Shown: positions 1-8,815, numbered from the stretch's first letter. The stretch: 10,983 nt of DNA from Candidatus Altimarinota bacterium (GCA_020631575.1 JAHDGX010000029.1:2131-13113), one strand, 5' to 3'. The notes: generated by a model not told the origin, from the sequence alone. Numbers and translations are program-made.

Positions 1-434
1 CCGTGTATTTCATTGAAATATGTTTGAAAATGGAATACCTCTTCATCATTTTCATGAGGAACATTGCTTCCAAGTACTCTTTTAGCGATAGCTTCATATT
101 CATTCACTGTTAGCTCAGCTCAATGATTCACTACATTTACTGTTTGAGGTGTACTTGATGGTACTGATTGATTTGGAGTAGTGGTAGTTCCCAAAGCTTG
201 ATAGTTAATGATAGTATCAGCTAATGAGAGTAGCTCGTTTTTTGCTCTTCCTGTTTCTGTTTGTGCAGCTTGTCTTGCCAGTCGATTAATTTCAGCAATA
301 TCATCATCAGCAAGATTTCCAAATATGTGTTTGTATTCACTAATTCTTCAAACCTCACTTGTATCTACTCAGTTTTCTACAAGAGATTGAAATTCTGCTA
401 CACTTGGTGTTCCAAGTTGATTATGTCCAGACAT
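1..434 (-). CDS. Hypothetical protein, 3' end outside the window
   Basis: This is the N-terminal 144 residues of a minus-strand gene that runs off the left edge. It starts with ATG at 434-432 (MSGHNQLGTPSVAEFQSLVE) and stays open to the edge only if TGA is read as glycine; three in-frame TGA codons occur, e.g. in H-G-A-E-L. Residues 1-80 are mostly polar and predicted helical. A Thr/Pro/Ser/Gln-rich low-complexity stretch follows (TTTTPNQSVPSSTPQ) and looks like a flexible linker. After it comes another helical segment (AELTVNEYEAIAKRVLG). No signal peptide or membrane segment is visible in this part, and I do not recognise the family. The start is chosen because it lies about 24 nt from the predicted transcription start of a well-formed promoter. 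That promoter shares a 28-bp block with the one of the large upstream gene, so the two are probably co-regulated. No Shine-Dalgarno sequence precedes the ATG. Confidence 0.7.
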
Positions 435-464
435 AAGATAAAAATTATTTATAAATTCCTTATT

Positions 465-513
465 ATCTTATCATATATAAAGATCTTCTGACAAAATATA
501 TCCCTTGACGAAT
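465..513 (-). promoter_or_regulatory. Promoter of the 1-434 gene, with 28-bp shared element
   Basis: Read on the minus strand, a -35 box TTGTCA (plus positions 489-494) is followed by an 18-bp spacer and TAAGAT (465-470), with an extended -10 TG directly in front (TGA-TAAGAT). The block 486-513 is identical over 28 bp to 3354-3381. The conserved part covers the -35 and the 19 bp upstream of it. The -10 is conserved in pattern but not in sequence, which argues for a regulated promoter class and against a recent duplication. The predicted leader is about 24 nt. Confidence 0.6.
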
Positions 514-552
514 AAAAAAAATAAAGTAACTGATTTGAGTTACTTTATTTTT
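514..552 (-). terminator. Rho-independent-type terminator after the 921-aa gene
   Basis: A perfect 15-bp inverted repeat (arms 517-531 and 538-552, core AAAGTAACT / AGTTACTTT) encloses a 6-nt loop. In the minus direction it is followed by a run of eight T (plus 514-521, partly in the arm). It begins two bases past the stop codon of the large minus-strand gene. The stem is AT-rich, like the other terminator of this window (8832-8867). A-runs on one side and T-runs on the other mean it could work in both directions. Confidence 0.8.
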
Positions 553-554
553 GA

Positions 555-3320
555 TTATGCTCTGTTTAATAATTCAAGGATTTGATCTCCATATCGAGCT
601 TGAAAGTCTCTGAGAACAGCTGTTCATAGATTTCAACTATGTGGAAGAGAGGAGTTTTTAATAATAACATAATATTCCCAGTTTCCAGATCTCTGTGTTG
701 CAAATATTTCGTATGTATTTCATCATCCATTTGGTCCTTCAGGAGTTTTAAATTCTATTCTTCTATGAGCCTGATTGTTAATCGGAGGTACACTCCTGAG
801 GGCTCGTAATAGAGCAGCCTCATTGTTTCAAATAAAAGTATTTCTTGCTATTCATCACAACACTCCATTTCCACCTAGTAATGTTTTTTCGAGCCTGACG
901 GAAATTATCCTATCAGGAGTTCCAAAAATCACATACCTATCGTTATTTCGGGGATTTATAAATACCGTTTCCCTTAGTGATGGAGAGGGCATTTCTCTAA
1001 TATGTGTAAGCAGACGATTTGAAGGAATTACAGGATTTGCGAGCAAAGGAGTTTCAGTTGTTCTTCTTTGATCTGTTAACCTACGTCATTCAGGGATGAT
1101 TCATCGTTGATCTGTTATTCTATGGCTTTGAGGGATGATTTCTATATTTCCTTCATCATTTTTTCTGAACTTATACCTTTCGAGGCTGTATCACATTCAT
1201 CGAAAGAGTGCAGCCATAAAAAATGCTTGTAGTATCGTTTCTGCTGACCATTCTCATGGTTCAAAGAGGACGTCTTCAAATCAGAGTCCAAGAGCAGAAA
1301 ATGCAACACCATCTCATCCTATTTGTCCAGCAACAGTCAATTTTTGAGCTGAGAGTGGTATTTCAGGATTGATTCTCATTCATAATGAGCTGTAAACTCA
1401 TGTAAGTCATCTAAATGCATAGGTAAAACCGAGAGATTGAACGAGCATGTCACGTGTGTACATATTTTCTCACTCTATTACTGATTTTGCAGCTCACATA
1501 CCAACTGCAAAACTAACTCCTTCGATTCCTCACATAGTTCAGAATCTCAGAGCTCTAGCTCACATGATTCGAAGCCTATTATATTCACCTGCTCTATATC
1601 ATAGATCTGCTACTCTTGAAATACCCTGTAGAGCTCTCACTCATTTATATCATCTTGCTCCCCAAACGGCTGCATGGATTACTGCAGTTCATACTCAGAG
1701 AGTCAGCATCCCAGCTCAGATAGCAATAGCTTCAATAGCAAGGAGCTTTGCTCACTCTCAGATGAGATTCCATGTACTGTCACTCAGGTCATTTGCTCCG
1801 ATTCAATGGATATCTGAGTAGAGTTTTAATAGTTCATCATTTCACTCATATCCTACCCAATACCCGGTATCATCGAGATGAGTGATATAATGCGTCATGA
1901 GTTTTGATTGTGTATATGTTCCGAGAAATGATTGTATTACGAGTTCTTTAGCTGTATTTTCATCTATATTCTGAGACTCCATAATTTCATCTTTATGCTC
2001 GATGAAGTAGTTTGTTGCCTCTCCTCTTCTGTTGTTTATATCGGTTTTAAACTCTATATATGCGTCCTCATCATCTCAAAATATAGCTCTAATACTTGCT
2101 ATGTCAGTTGTTGGGTCTGCAATGAAGTCTGAAAGACTTTCATTACTAATTCAAAGAAGCTCAAATCTTAGATTTAGTATTTCTTGACTTGCAAGCTCGC
2201 TCTGAGATAGATTATTTCTTATATAGCTGAGTACTTGGAGAGAGTTTCATAGATCAAGACCTGCTACCCGATTACTGAAGTTTCCCATTCACATATTCTG
2301 TTTTGTCATTTCTCCTAATTGCACTTGTAGAGTCCTGATGCTCGCTTCTACTTCACTTGCATCACTTGTGATATCTATACTTTGTACAATTTCTGTAAGT
2401 GATTGCTCTACAGCATCAAATCTGTCTGATCAAGCATCTAATTTCAAGGCCTGGAGAATTAGTATGAAGTTATCAACTTTTCAACTCAAGGCTCATAGAA
2501 GGTCTATGTTTTCTTGTTGCTGCTCATTAAATCATTCGTGAGTGATAAGGGTATCTTTCCCATTTTCTCATACGATATACATGGCTCAAGCTCGCATAAA
2601 ACCTAAAATATTGAGCGCTTGAGGGATAACTTCTCTCACTTCTTCAGGTTCTGTTTGCAGTACGTTAGGAATATCTCTTTCGGGATAGTAAGATACTTGA
2701 GGTGGTTCTGTTCCTTCTCATCAATAGACAGGAAGAGTATCAGTTATATTGGGCAGTGTATCTGTTTCAGGATAATAAGGTACTTGAGGAGCTTTCCTAT
2801 TAATGATGGGGTCAGGGGTATATGGTGATAAAACTATTTGTTCTTCTATTATGTCTTCCATGGGCTGATCAAGAGTAGGAACTGTATCTTGAACTACTGG
2901 AGGAGTATCTTGTAATTCAGGAAGAGAGTCTGTTATCTCTTCAGGTTCTTCTGGTGCTGGACAATAATCTCACTGTACATAGTCAGCTGAAACATATCCT
3001 TCTTTTCAAGAACCAGTTCTGATATGAAGAAAGACCTTTTTATTAGGTCAAAGTATATGGTCTCATAAAACATGAAGCGTGTCGTTGTCATGGAGTTTTC
3101 CTATAATATGACCATCACGGCTTCTCATGTTAAGGTGAGAACCAGCCTCAAATATATCTACTTGAACTGTTTCAAAATTTGAGAGTATGTCGTCTTTGAG
3201 TCTACGGAGATTCTCCCTAATATCTTGATGTTCTCTGTCAATACAATCCTGTACCGAATCATCGTCACGATCTTCTGTAGAATAGTTTAGATTTTCAAAA
3301 GCCACGATGTAATTTAACAT
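555..3320 (-). CDS. Large SH3b-domain protein of unknown function (921 aa)
   Basis: One open frame of 921 codons from ATG 3320-3318 to TAA 557-555, containing nearly fifty in-frame TGA codons read as Gly. Residues 1-50 are acidic and helical. Residues about 52-116 match the bacterial SH3 (SH3b) pattern: L-N-M-R-S near 63-67, G-K-L-H-D-N-D-T-L near 74-82, and a closing G-Y-V-S-A-D-Y-V at 108-115. Residues 120-230 form a Pro/Glu/Asp-rich linker with a repeat, PQVPYYPETD (178-187) and PQVSYYPERD (207-216). A long helical region follows. A Gly/Ala-rich hydrophobic stretch (about 526-555) is the best membrane-segment candidate, with further hydrophobic pieces to about 680. From about residue 826 to the end lies a compact mixed domain (F-K-T-P-E-G-P, N-W-E-Y-Y-V-I-I). 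No N-terminal signal peptide is visible. SH3b domains often bind cell-wall peptides, but the target here is unknown. The gene is divergent from ftsX. A large surface or effector-like protein is possible but unproven. Confidence 0.88.
2673..2789 (-). repeat. Short in-frame tandem motif PQV-x-YYPE-x-D
   Basis: Two 30-nt units, 2760-2789 and 2673-2702, encode PQVPYYPETD and PQVSYYPERD. They are spaced 87 nt (29 residues) apart in the linker of the 921-aa protein. Related T-D-x-L-P pieces (TDSLPE, TDTLPN, TDTLPV) precede and lie between them. Synonymous codons differ between the units (TAT/TAC, CCT/CCC), so the amino-acid motif is better kept than the DNA. It looks like a degenerate linker repeat. 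Confidence 0.6.
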
Positions 3321-3332
3321 GTATTATAAATA

Positions 3333-3381
3333 AGATTAGCATACATAAGGTGATTCTGACAAAATATATCCCTTGACGAAT
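3333..3381 (-). promoter_or_regulatory. Promoter of the 921-aa gene, with 28-bp shared element
   Basis: On the minus strand, TTGTCA (plus 3357-3362) is followed by an 18-bp spacer and TAATCT (3333-3338), with an extended -10 TG in front (TGC-TAATCT). Block 3354-3381 is identical to 486-513. The ATG at 3320 would lie only about six nt from the predicted transcription start, so this mRNA may be almost leaderless. The upstream half of the block, TTCGTCAA, and the half overlapping the -35, TTGTCAGAA, form an imperfect dyad that could be an operator. Confidence 0.6.
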
Positions 3382-3416
3382 CTTATTTTTTAAATACTGA
3401 ATTTTTCGTTTCTCTG

Positions 3417-3445
3417 TTTGCAAAATAAGGCAAAGCAGATACACT
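3417..3445 (+). promoter_or_regulatory. Possible ftsX operon promoter
   Basis: TTTGCA (3417-3422), a 17-bp spacer and TACACT (3440-3445) give a 4/6 plus 4/6 match to the sigma-70-type consensus, with an expected start about 20 nt before the ftsX ATG. It is the best plus-strand match in the 153-bp divergent gap. AT-rich DNA gives such matches by chance, so this is weak. Confidence 0.3.
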
Positions 3446-3473
3446 TTGTGTCAAATACTTATAAGCAATATTT

Positions 3474-4385
3474 ATGCTATCACGACTTTTTAGATACGGG
3501 GCAAAAAACATACTGAGAAATACGTTTCTATCTGCTTCATCTATCCTTATTTTGACGCTTTTGATGTTTTTTATAAACATCTTACTTGTACTCCATGATG
3601 TGAGTTTTAGAATTATCGATGGAGTTAATGACAAACTCACGATATCCCTCTATTTAAATGACGAGTACAACAAGAACTCTGTCGAAGTGATTGATCTGCA
3701 AAGTGATATAAAACGAGCTATTCCTGAAATAAAGCTCCAGTACAAGACAAAAGATGAAGTCCTTGAAGAGCTTAGGGAGAGAGATCCTGAGCTTGTGAAT
3801 ATCCTAGAGAGGCAAAACCCTCTTCCGGAAACCATCAGCCTAGGAGATATTCCTCTCAAATCATACGATACACTCAATGAAATAATTGAAAATAAGCTCT
3901 TTATACTGACAGAAAATGAATCTCAAGAGTCAGCCGAATCATGAGAATATTTTTCAAACTATACTCGTCAATTTGAGCGTATTAACAAGGTTATATCTAT
4001 CCTCAATATTCTTCAGATTGGACTCTATATCATTATCGTGACCTTTATTGTTTCTATCGCGATAATTATCTATTCTGTGATCGGGAATTTTATCTATTAT
4101 TATAGAGACGAAATATATATCACAAGACTTGTATGAGGAAGTAAGCTCTTTATATATGGGCCATTTTCTATCCAAGGAATGCTCTATGTTGGGATTAGTT
4201 TCATCATTGCAAGTGTTCTTTTTATACTCCTGCTCACGAATCTGCAGTATGTATTTGAGCTCTCTGAGTTTTCTCAGGTCTATACATGAAATCTTGTTCA
4301 GGTGTTAGCTCTTGAAGCAATAGTATTTTTACTTGTTGGAGCATTTAGCTGATTTTTATCATCAAAACGATACTTAAAAAAATAA
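3474..4385 (+). CDS. ftsX: FtsX-family cell-division permease-like protein
   Basis: A 303-residue protein with the FtsX layout: a short cytoplasmic N-terminus (MLSRLFRYGAKNILRN), TM1 at about 20-41, an extracellular domain at about 55-140, then TM2 (about 182-203), TM3 (about 233-254) and TM4 (about 276-294). The extracellular part has the family features K-L-T-I-S-L-Y-L, Y-K-T-K-D-E-V-L-E-E-L and N-P-L-P-E-T. The conserved loop after TM2 reads R-L-V-G-G-S-K-L-F-I-Y-G-P-F. FtsX pairs with the ATPase FtsE and, in studied bacteria, controls peptidoglycan hydrolases at division. No ftsE is adjacent; the upstream neighbour is divergent. Four TGA codons are read as Gly, the first at residue 157; with the standard code the protein would stop there, before TM2. 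The start is fixed by an in-frame TAA at 3462-3464. It is followed after 3 bp by the ligase-peptidase gene, in the same frame, suggesting translational coupling. The family call is firm; the division role is inferred. Confidence 0.9.
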
Positions 4386-4388
4386 AAT

Positions 4389-6776
4389 ATGTTTTTCAGT
4401 TCACATGGTCTACTCTGACAGAATGCGCGTAACCTCAAATACATAAAATGAGGAAATTTTGCAGTTTCTAAAAAGTTGGCAGATTCAAAACTTTCTACTA
4501 AGAAATTTCTAGCTGGTCATAAAGTAGCTGTTCCAGCAACGCTTTGAATAATTAAAAAACATGCGCAAATCCGGGTAGAGGATATTGCTGCGTATGAACC
4601 TCCATTTGTTGTAAAACCTAATAATGGTTATGGGTGAAAAGGAATCCTTATTATCGATGAGCTCAATGCGCAGTGAAACTTTGTCACGAATTCATGAGAT
4701 GTATATTCCCCAGAAAAACTGGCAGAGCATTTTACCTATGTGCTTGATGGGTTTTACTCTCTTTCTGGATGAAGAGATACCGTTCTCATAGAGAAGAAGA
4801 TAGTACTTACCAATGAGATAGAACTTCTATGAAAATACGGACTCCCAGATATTAGAGTCGTTGCATACAACATGGTTCCTGTTATGGCTATGATTCGTAT
4901 TCCAACCGCAGAATCAGATGGAAAAGCGAATATCCATGGTGGAGCATGCGCTGCGGGTATAGATATCTGATCAGGGAGAATTACCTATATTTCAAAGTGA
5001 GGAAAAATCGTAAAATCTGTTCCAGGAATTTGAGATATCAGAGGAACGATTATCCCAGAGTGGGATAAGATCCTTTCTCTTGCAGTTCAAGTGCAGCAAG
5101 CAACAGGGATTAAGTTTCTTGGCTGCGACGTTGTGTTAGATGAGCGAGATGGACCACTCTTGCTTGAGATTAACCTCAGACCATGACTTGAAATTCAAAA
5201 TGTAAATCTGGCTCCGCTTGGAACTCGACTTGATAAGGTAGAGTGAGTTGAAGTAAACTCTGTTGAAAAATGAGTGCGAGTAGGACGAGATCTGTTTTCT
5301 GGGGATATAGAAGAAAAAATAACTTCTCTCTCATGAAAGAAAGTCGTAGGATCAAGAGAATATCTCAAGATATTTTATGATGACAAGACGCTCAACTATA
5401 TTGCAGATATTCACATCGTAAATGGAGATAGCTTTATGAGTCCTGACTTTGCAAAAGATATTCTAAAAATGGATCTTGGGGAAAAGACCAGAGTCCGCTT
5501 AGAGTGCGAAATACTTTGAGTTCCCAAGAGTGTGAACTTTAAGATAAAACCTGGTATAGAAGAAAACCTTATTCTTGGAAAGAACTCTCTTAAGAGTTTT
5601 CTTATTGATCCATTTAAATATAAAAAAGGGGAAAATCCGATTCTTACAGATCTTCCATCAGAAAAATGAAAAAACATAGCAATTACAAAGACCCATGAAG
5701 CTCAGCTGCTTGCGCTTGATAAATCTATTATGAAGATAGATAAAAAGCTTCTCATACTCAAATACGTGACTCCAATAAATATAGAAGAGGAGAGACAGAA
5801 GTTCATCGAAAAACTCTGAGATTACACTCCAAAGTTTCAGTATCAAGAGCTTCCATTTTCTCTTGATGAGCTCGAACATGAACTCAAGATTATAGAGGTC
5901 CCAGAAATTCCAGGGAGTGAAATATATAGAAAAAAACAAGAAGAAATACATAATAAAATACGATTTCTCAGAGCGTTTTCTGAGCAGAATTCGAGCGATA
6001 TGACGCTCTATAGTAAAAAAATATTTGGAGAAATCATCGATGAAAACTTCGATATAGCAAAAGAAAAAATTACCCAGAGAGACGCGATATCTACGGAGGA
6101 TGAATTTCTTACATACGAAGATATCAAAGACTATATGAAAAAGTTTAATCATATATATGGTATCAAAGTAAAGATCACTCAGGCAGATACCACAGCTCGC
6201 TTTACGATGAAGGGAGATACACTTGTTTTCAGGAGAGGATCAACGGTAGGAAAGAGAGAAATGAGATCAATTATAGCTCATGAAATAGAAGGACATTATC
6301 TGCGTAAAGTAAATGGAAGAAAGTCAGAATTTTCGATCCTTGCAAGGGGAACAGCAAGGTATATAGAAACAGATGAGGGAATCGCAATCTATAATCAGAA
6401 TCGTTTTATTACTCCAGCTGATAAGAAGTATTATTCTATATTTGAAAGATATTATTTTGTAGGATACGCGCTCAAGCACTCATATAGAAGGCTTATAAAG
6501 CACCTCGCTGAATTTTATGATGATGATTATGAGCGAGTTTTTGCCTATATGCTGAGACTCAAGAGATGATTTGTGGATCCGAGTAAAGAAGGAGTATTTA
6601 TGAAGGATGTGGTGTATGTAAATGGATTTTTGAGTGTAGAATCGTATCTAGAAAATGGAGGAACACTCGAATCTCTTTACGCTGGAAAATTTCATCTTAG
6701 TGATATGGAAATTCTTGGTCCACAGAGTATTTTGATGCAACATAGTAAAGATATTGTGATCCCCTTTTCAGCTTAA
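4389..6776 (+). CDS. ATP-grasp ligase (RimK-related) fused to MATCAP/DUF1704-type metallopeptidase
   Basis: A single 795-residue frame with 19 TGA-encoded glycines. The N-terminal half (about 1-300) resembles the alpha-L-glutamate-ligase-related ATP-grasp family (TIGR02291-like). It has G-L-L-G-Q-N-A-R-N-L-K-Y-I near residue 7, the nucleotide-binding strand V-V-K-P (K76) with the loop N-N-G-Y-G-G-K-G (78-85), I-H-G-G-A, and the Mg-binding end L-E-I-N-L-R-P-G (E260, N262). ATP-grasp ligases join a carboxylate to an amine by way of an acylphosphate. After a linker (about 300-540), the C-terminal part matches DUF1704, the QEGLA-motif family that includes the eukaryotic tubulin tyrosine carboxypeptidase MATCAP. 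It shows H-E-I-E-G-H (H631, E632, H636), then N-G-R, and T-D-E-G-I-A with E663 as the likely third zinc ligand. All key residues are present in both halves. No signal or membrane segment is seen, so it is probably cytoplasmic. The substrate is unknown. It lies between ftsX and pyrFE, 16 bp upstream of the latter. Confidence 0.88.
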
Positions 6777-6792
6777 AACTAATTATACAATT

Positions 6793-8208
6793 ATGAACAA
6801 ACTCATTATTGCCCTTGATAATCTCTCTCCTGAACAAGCGTTTGAAAGTGTCCAAAGTGTACTTGCAAATAACCCAGATTATTCAGAGAGGATTATCTTT
6901 AAAATCCATGATATTGTGACGCTACTTGGATTTAGAGGAATAAGTGAATTATTTGATGGTATAGACTGCAGATTTATGCTTGATCTCAAGTGGAATGATA
7001 TCCCAAACACACTCAAAAACTATATAATAAAGCTTGCAGATTCAGAGCTCTGAGACAAGATTGAGTATATAACCCTTCATGCAAGTTGATGAGCCGATAT
7101 GCTGACGCTTGCAAGTGAGACAAAGAAAAAACATCTTCCAAACGCAAAACTTCTAGCTATTACGGCTTTGACTTCACTCGATGATAATGACACTGCAGCT
7201 ATATTTGATGCAAGTGCTGAGTACTCAGTTTTGAAGCTTACAAAAATAGCTTTAGACTCATGAATAGACGGAATTGTATGCTCTACGCATGAAGCAAGTG
7301 CTCTGAGAGAAGTGTATGGGCAAGATTTTGATATTATTATTCCAGGAGTACGATTCTCAGATGGTGATGTCTGAGATCAGAAGAGGGTGATGACTCCAGC
7401 AGATGCAGTGAGAATGTGAGCCACCAACATAGTTATGGGAAGACCAATACTAGAGGCTACTGATAAGAATCAGGTCATCGAAAGATTTTTCCAAGAAATA
7501 GAGGGAGTATCATACATTTCTCAGTATAAGTATAGTTTTGAAAAGATGCTCTTTACGGGAGACTGGAAGGATATTCTTTCCTATATTTGAGCATTTTACT
7601 TTCGTCCAGAGGGAGGAAAATATGTGAGATTTACTTCAAAAGTACTTTCAAATGCATATATAAATATCTGAGCAATAGAGAGAAGTTATGCAGTCATAGA
7701 TAGAGCATGCAGCGAGCTAGCACTTCAGATAAGACAAAGACAGATACAGGCTGATGTAGTAGTAGGAGCGCAAATGGGGAGTGTCCGTATCTCACTCGCT
7801 CTTGCGAAGCAGCTCGGAGTTTGAGAGTCTATCTATACAGAGAAAACAGAAAACAATAATAACAATATGGATCTCAAGCGTCACGCGATCGATCTAACAG
7901 GAAAACGAATCATTCTCTCAGAAGATATTGTGAGCCGTGGAACGACGATTGCAAAAATGAGAGAAGTACTCGAGTGACTTGGATGAACTGTAGTCGCAAT
8001 TGCCTGTGTGTGAAATAGGTACGAGCAAGATGAGCAAAATGGAATCCCTATTATCTCTTGCTTTGTCCCTCCAAAATTTGAACTCTACTGGGATGAATCA
8101 ACTCCAGATGATCAACGTAAGGATTTTCCAAAAATACCAGAGGGAGCTCAAATAGTAGAAAAGCCAAAAAATGAGTGGTGAAAACTCGTTGAGAGTATGA
8201 GGAAATAA
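6793..8208 (+). CDS. pyrFE: Bifunctional orotidine-5'-phosphate decarboxylase / orotate phosphoribosyltransferase (PyrF-PyrE fusion)
   Basis: A 471-residue cytoplasmic enzyme for the last two steps of UMP synthesis: orotate plus PRPP gives OMP, then decarboxylation gives UMP. Residues 1 to about 235 are the decarboxylase: M-N-K-L-I-I-A-L-D-N at the start, the catalytic D-L-K-W-N-D-I-P-N-T (D64, K66, D69), L-H-A-S-G-G-A-D, I-I-P-G-V-R-F and the phosphate loop I-V-M-G-R-P-I. Residues about 245-471 are the phosphoribosyltransferase, with V-V-V-G-A-Q-M-G-S and the PRPP-binding motif S-E-D-I-V-S-R-G-T-T (E377, D378, G383). Thirteen in-frame TGA codons are glycines, including both in the A-S-G-G-A motif. 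The order is decarboxylase first, opposite to mammalian UMP synthase. The fusion may channel OMP between the sites. No Shine-Dalgarno sequence; probably co-transcribed with the gene 16 bp upstream. No clear hairpin terminator follows. Confidence 0.95.
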
Positions 8209-8236
8209 TTGACTTATTAATAATTATATTTATATA
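8209..8236 (+). promoter_or_regulatory. Likely promoter of the small membrane-protein gene
   Basis: TTGACT (8209-8214) directly follows the pyrFE stop codon. A 16-bp spacer leads to TATATA (8231-8236); TATAAA at 8235-8240 is an alternative -10 at 20 bp. The predicted start near 8243 leaves a leader of about 24 nt to the TTG at 8267. The whole stretch 8215-8250 is almost pure A/T, so the -10 assignment is approximate. Confidence 0.45.
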
Positions 8237-8266
8237 TAAAATATATATTGAATAATCGTTTTTAAA

Positions 8267-8779
8267 TTGTCACAAGAATTGTTTCAAAAAAGTGTGGAAG
8301 AAGTGAGTCTTTGATTTGTCATGACAATGAATGACGCGTTTATTCCTGATGCGAAAGTAATAGAGAAAAAATGAAGGGATATGATGCGCGTATTTGGCAA
8401 GAGGGCAAGATTTACACTTTTACTGTGAGGGGCATGAATTATTATTCTGGATACACTAATAATTCAGCTATGACTCCTTTATTTTACGATGAAAGCTGTG
8501 TTAGACTCTTACGAAAGGGCTAAATCACAGGTGTCTCAAGAGTTATGGCCTGAGGCAAGGCAACGCAGTTCTCTCATATTTCATTACATTACACCAATTG
8601 TTAAACAATCAGTTGATAATATTCTATATAATTCACAGTCTAATTGAGCAGAATACACGGATGCTCAAGTACAAAGTGCTATTTGATTATTGGAAGATTT
8701 CTTTGTATGAAATGGTTGGGAAGAGTATTTTGAAATAGCTAAACTTCATTACCCATACATGAATGCTTGGATGAAGTAG
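8267..8779 (+). CDS. Small putative membrane protein of unknown function
   Basis: An open frame of about 170 residues with eight in-frame TGA codons read as Gly, ending in TAG. The coding sense is supported by its protein-like sequence and by the terminator that follows. The start is uncertain. TTG 8267 fits the leader length of the predicted promoter and keeps a plausible helix (SQELFQKSVEEVSLGFV). GTG 8294 and ATG 8321 (152 residues) are alternatives, and all other starts in the window are ATG. In the longer numbering, residues 28-48 are basic (K-V-I-E-K-K-G-R-D..K-R-A-R), followed by a strong hydrophobic segment at 49-73 (FTLLLGGAGIIILDTLIIQL), then a soluble helical C-terminal half. The positive charges before the segment favour a cytoplasmic N-terminus. 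The family is not recognised. It sits between pyrFE and pyrC, but nothing in the sequence ties it to pyrimidine metabolism. Confidence 0.72.
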
Positions 8780-8815
8780 TTTCCACATCTTTTTCACAGA
8801 GAATAAGTTTCATGT

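Noticed and set aside
502..520. TTGACG in the 28-bp element as a plus-strand -35 box
   Set aside because: No -10 box at a proper distance is shared by the two copies, and at 486-513 no plus-strand gene follows; the minus-strand reading fits both.
1447..1821. A 124-codon plus-strand open frame
   Set aside because: It mirrors the 921-aa minus-strand gene, which is continuous across this stretch under code 25. It has no recognisable features and no promoter.
3942..3944. ftsX, the ligase-peptidase, pyrFE, pyrC and pyrB as decayed genes broken by TGA stops
   Set aside because: TGA occurs in frame at conserved glycine positions with no frameshifts, TAA/TAG interruptions or loss of catalytic residues; recoding explains all of it.
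5658..6152. A 164-codon minus-strand open frame rich in Phe, Leu, Tyr and Ile
   Set aside because: It is antisense to the Lys/Glu-rich middle of the ligase-peptidase gene, whose plus-strand frame has clear motifs on both sides. Antisense of Lys/Glu codons yields Phe/Leu-rich frames.
8215..8255. AT palindromic-looking stretch after pyrFE as a terminator
   Set aside because: No continuous stem with a defined loop and T-tract could be drawn; the alternating A/T sequence fits a promoter region better.
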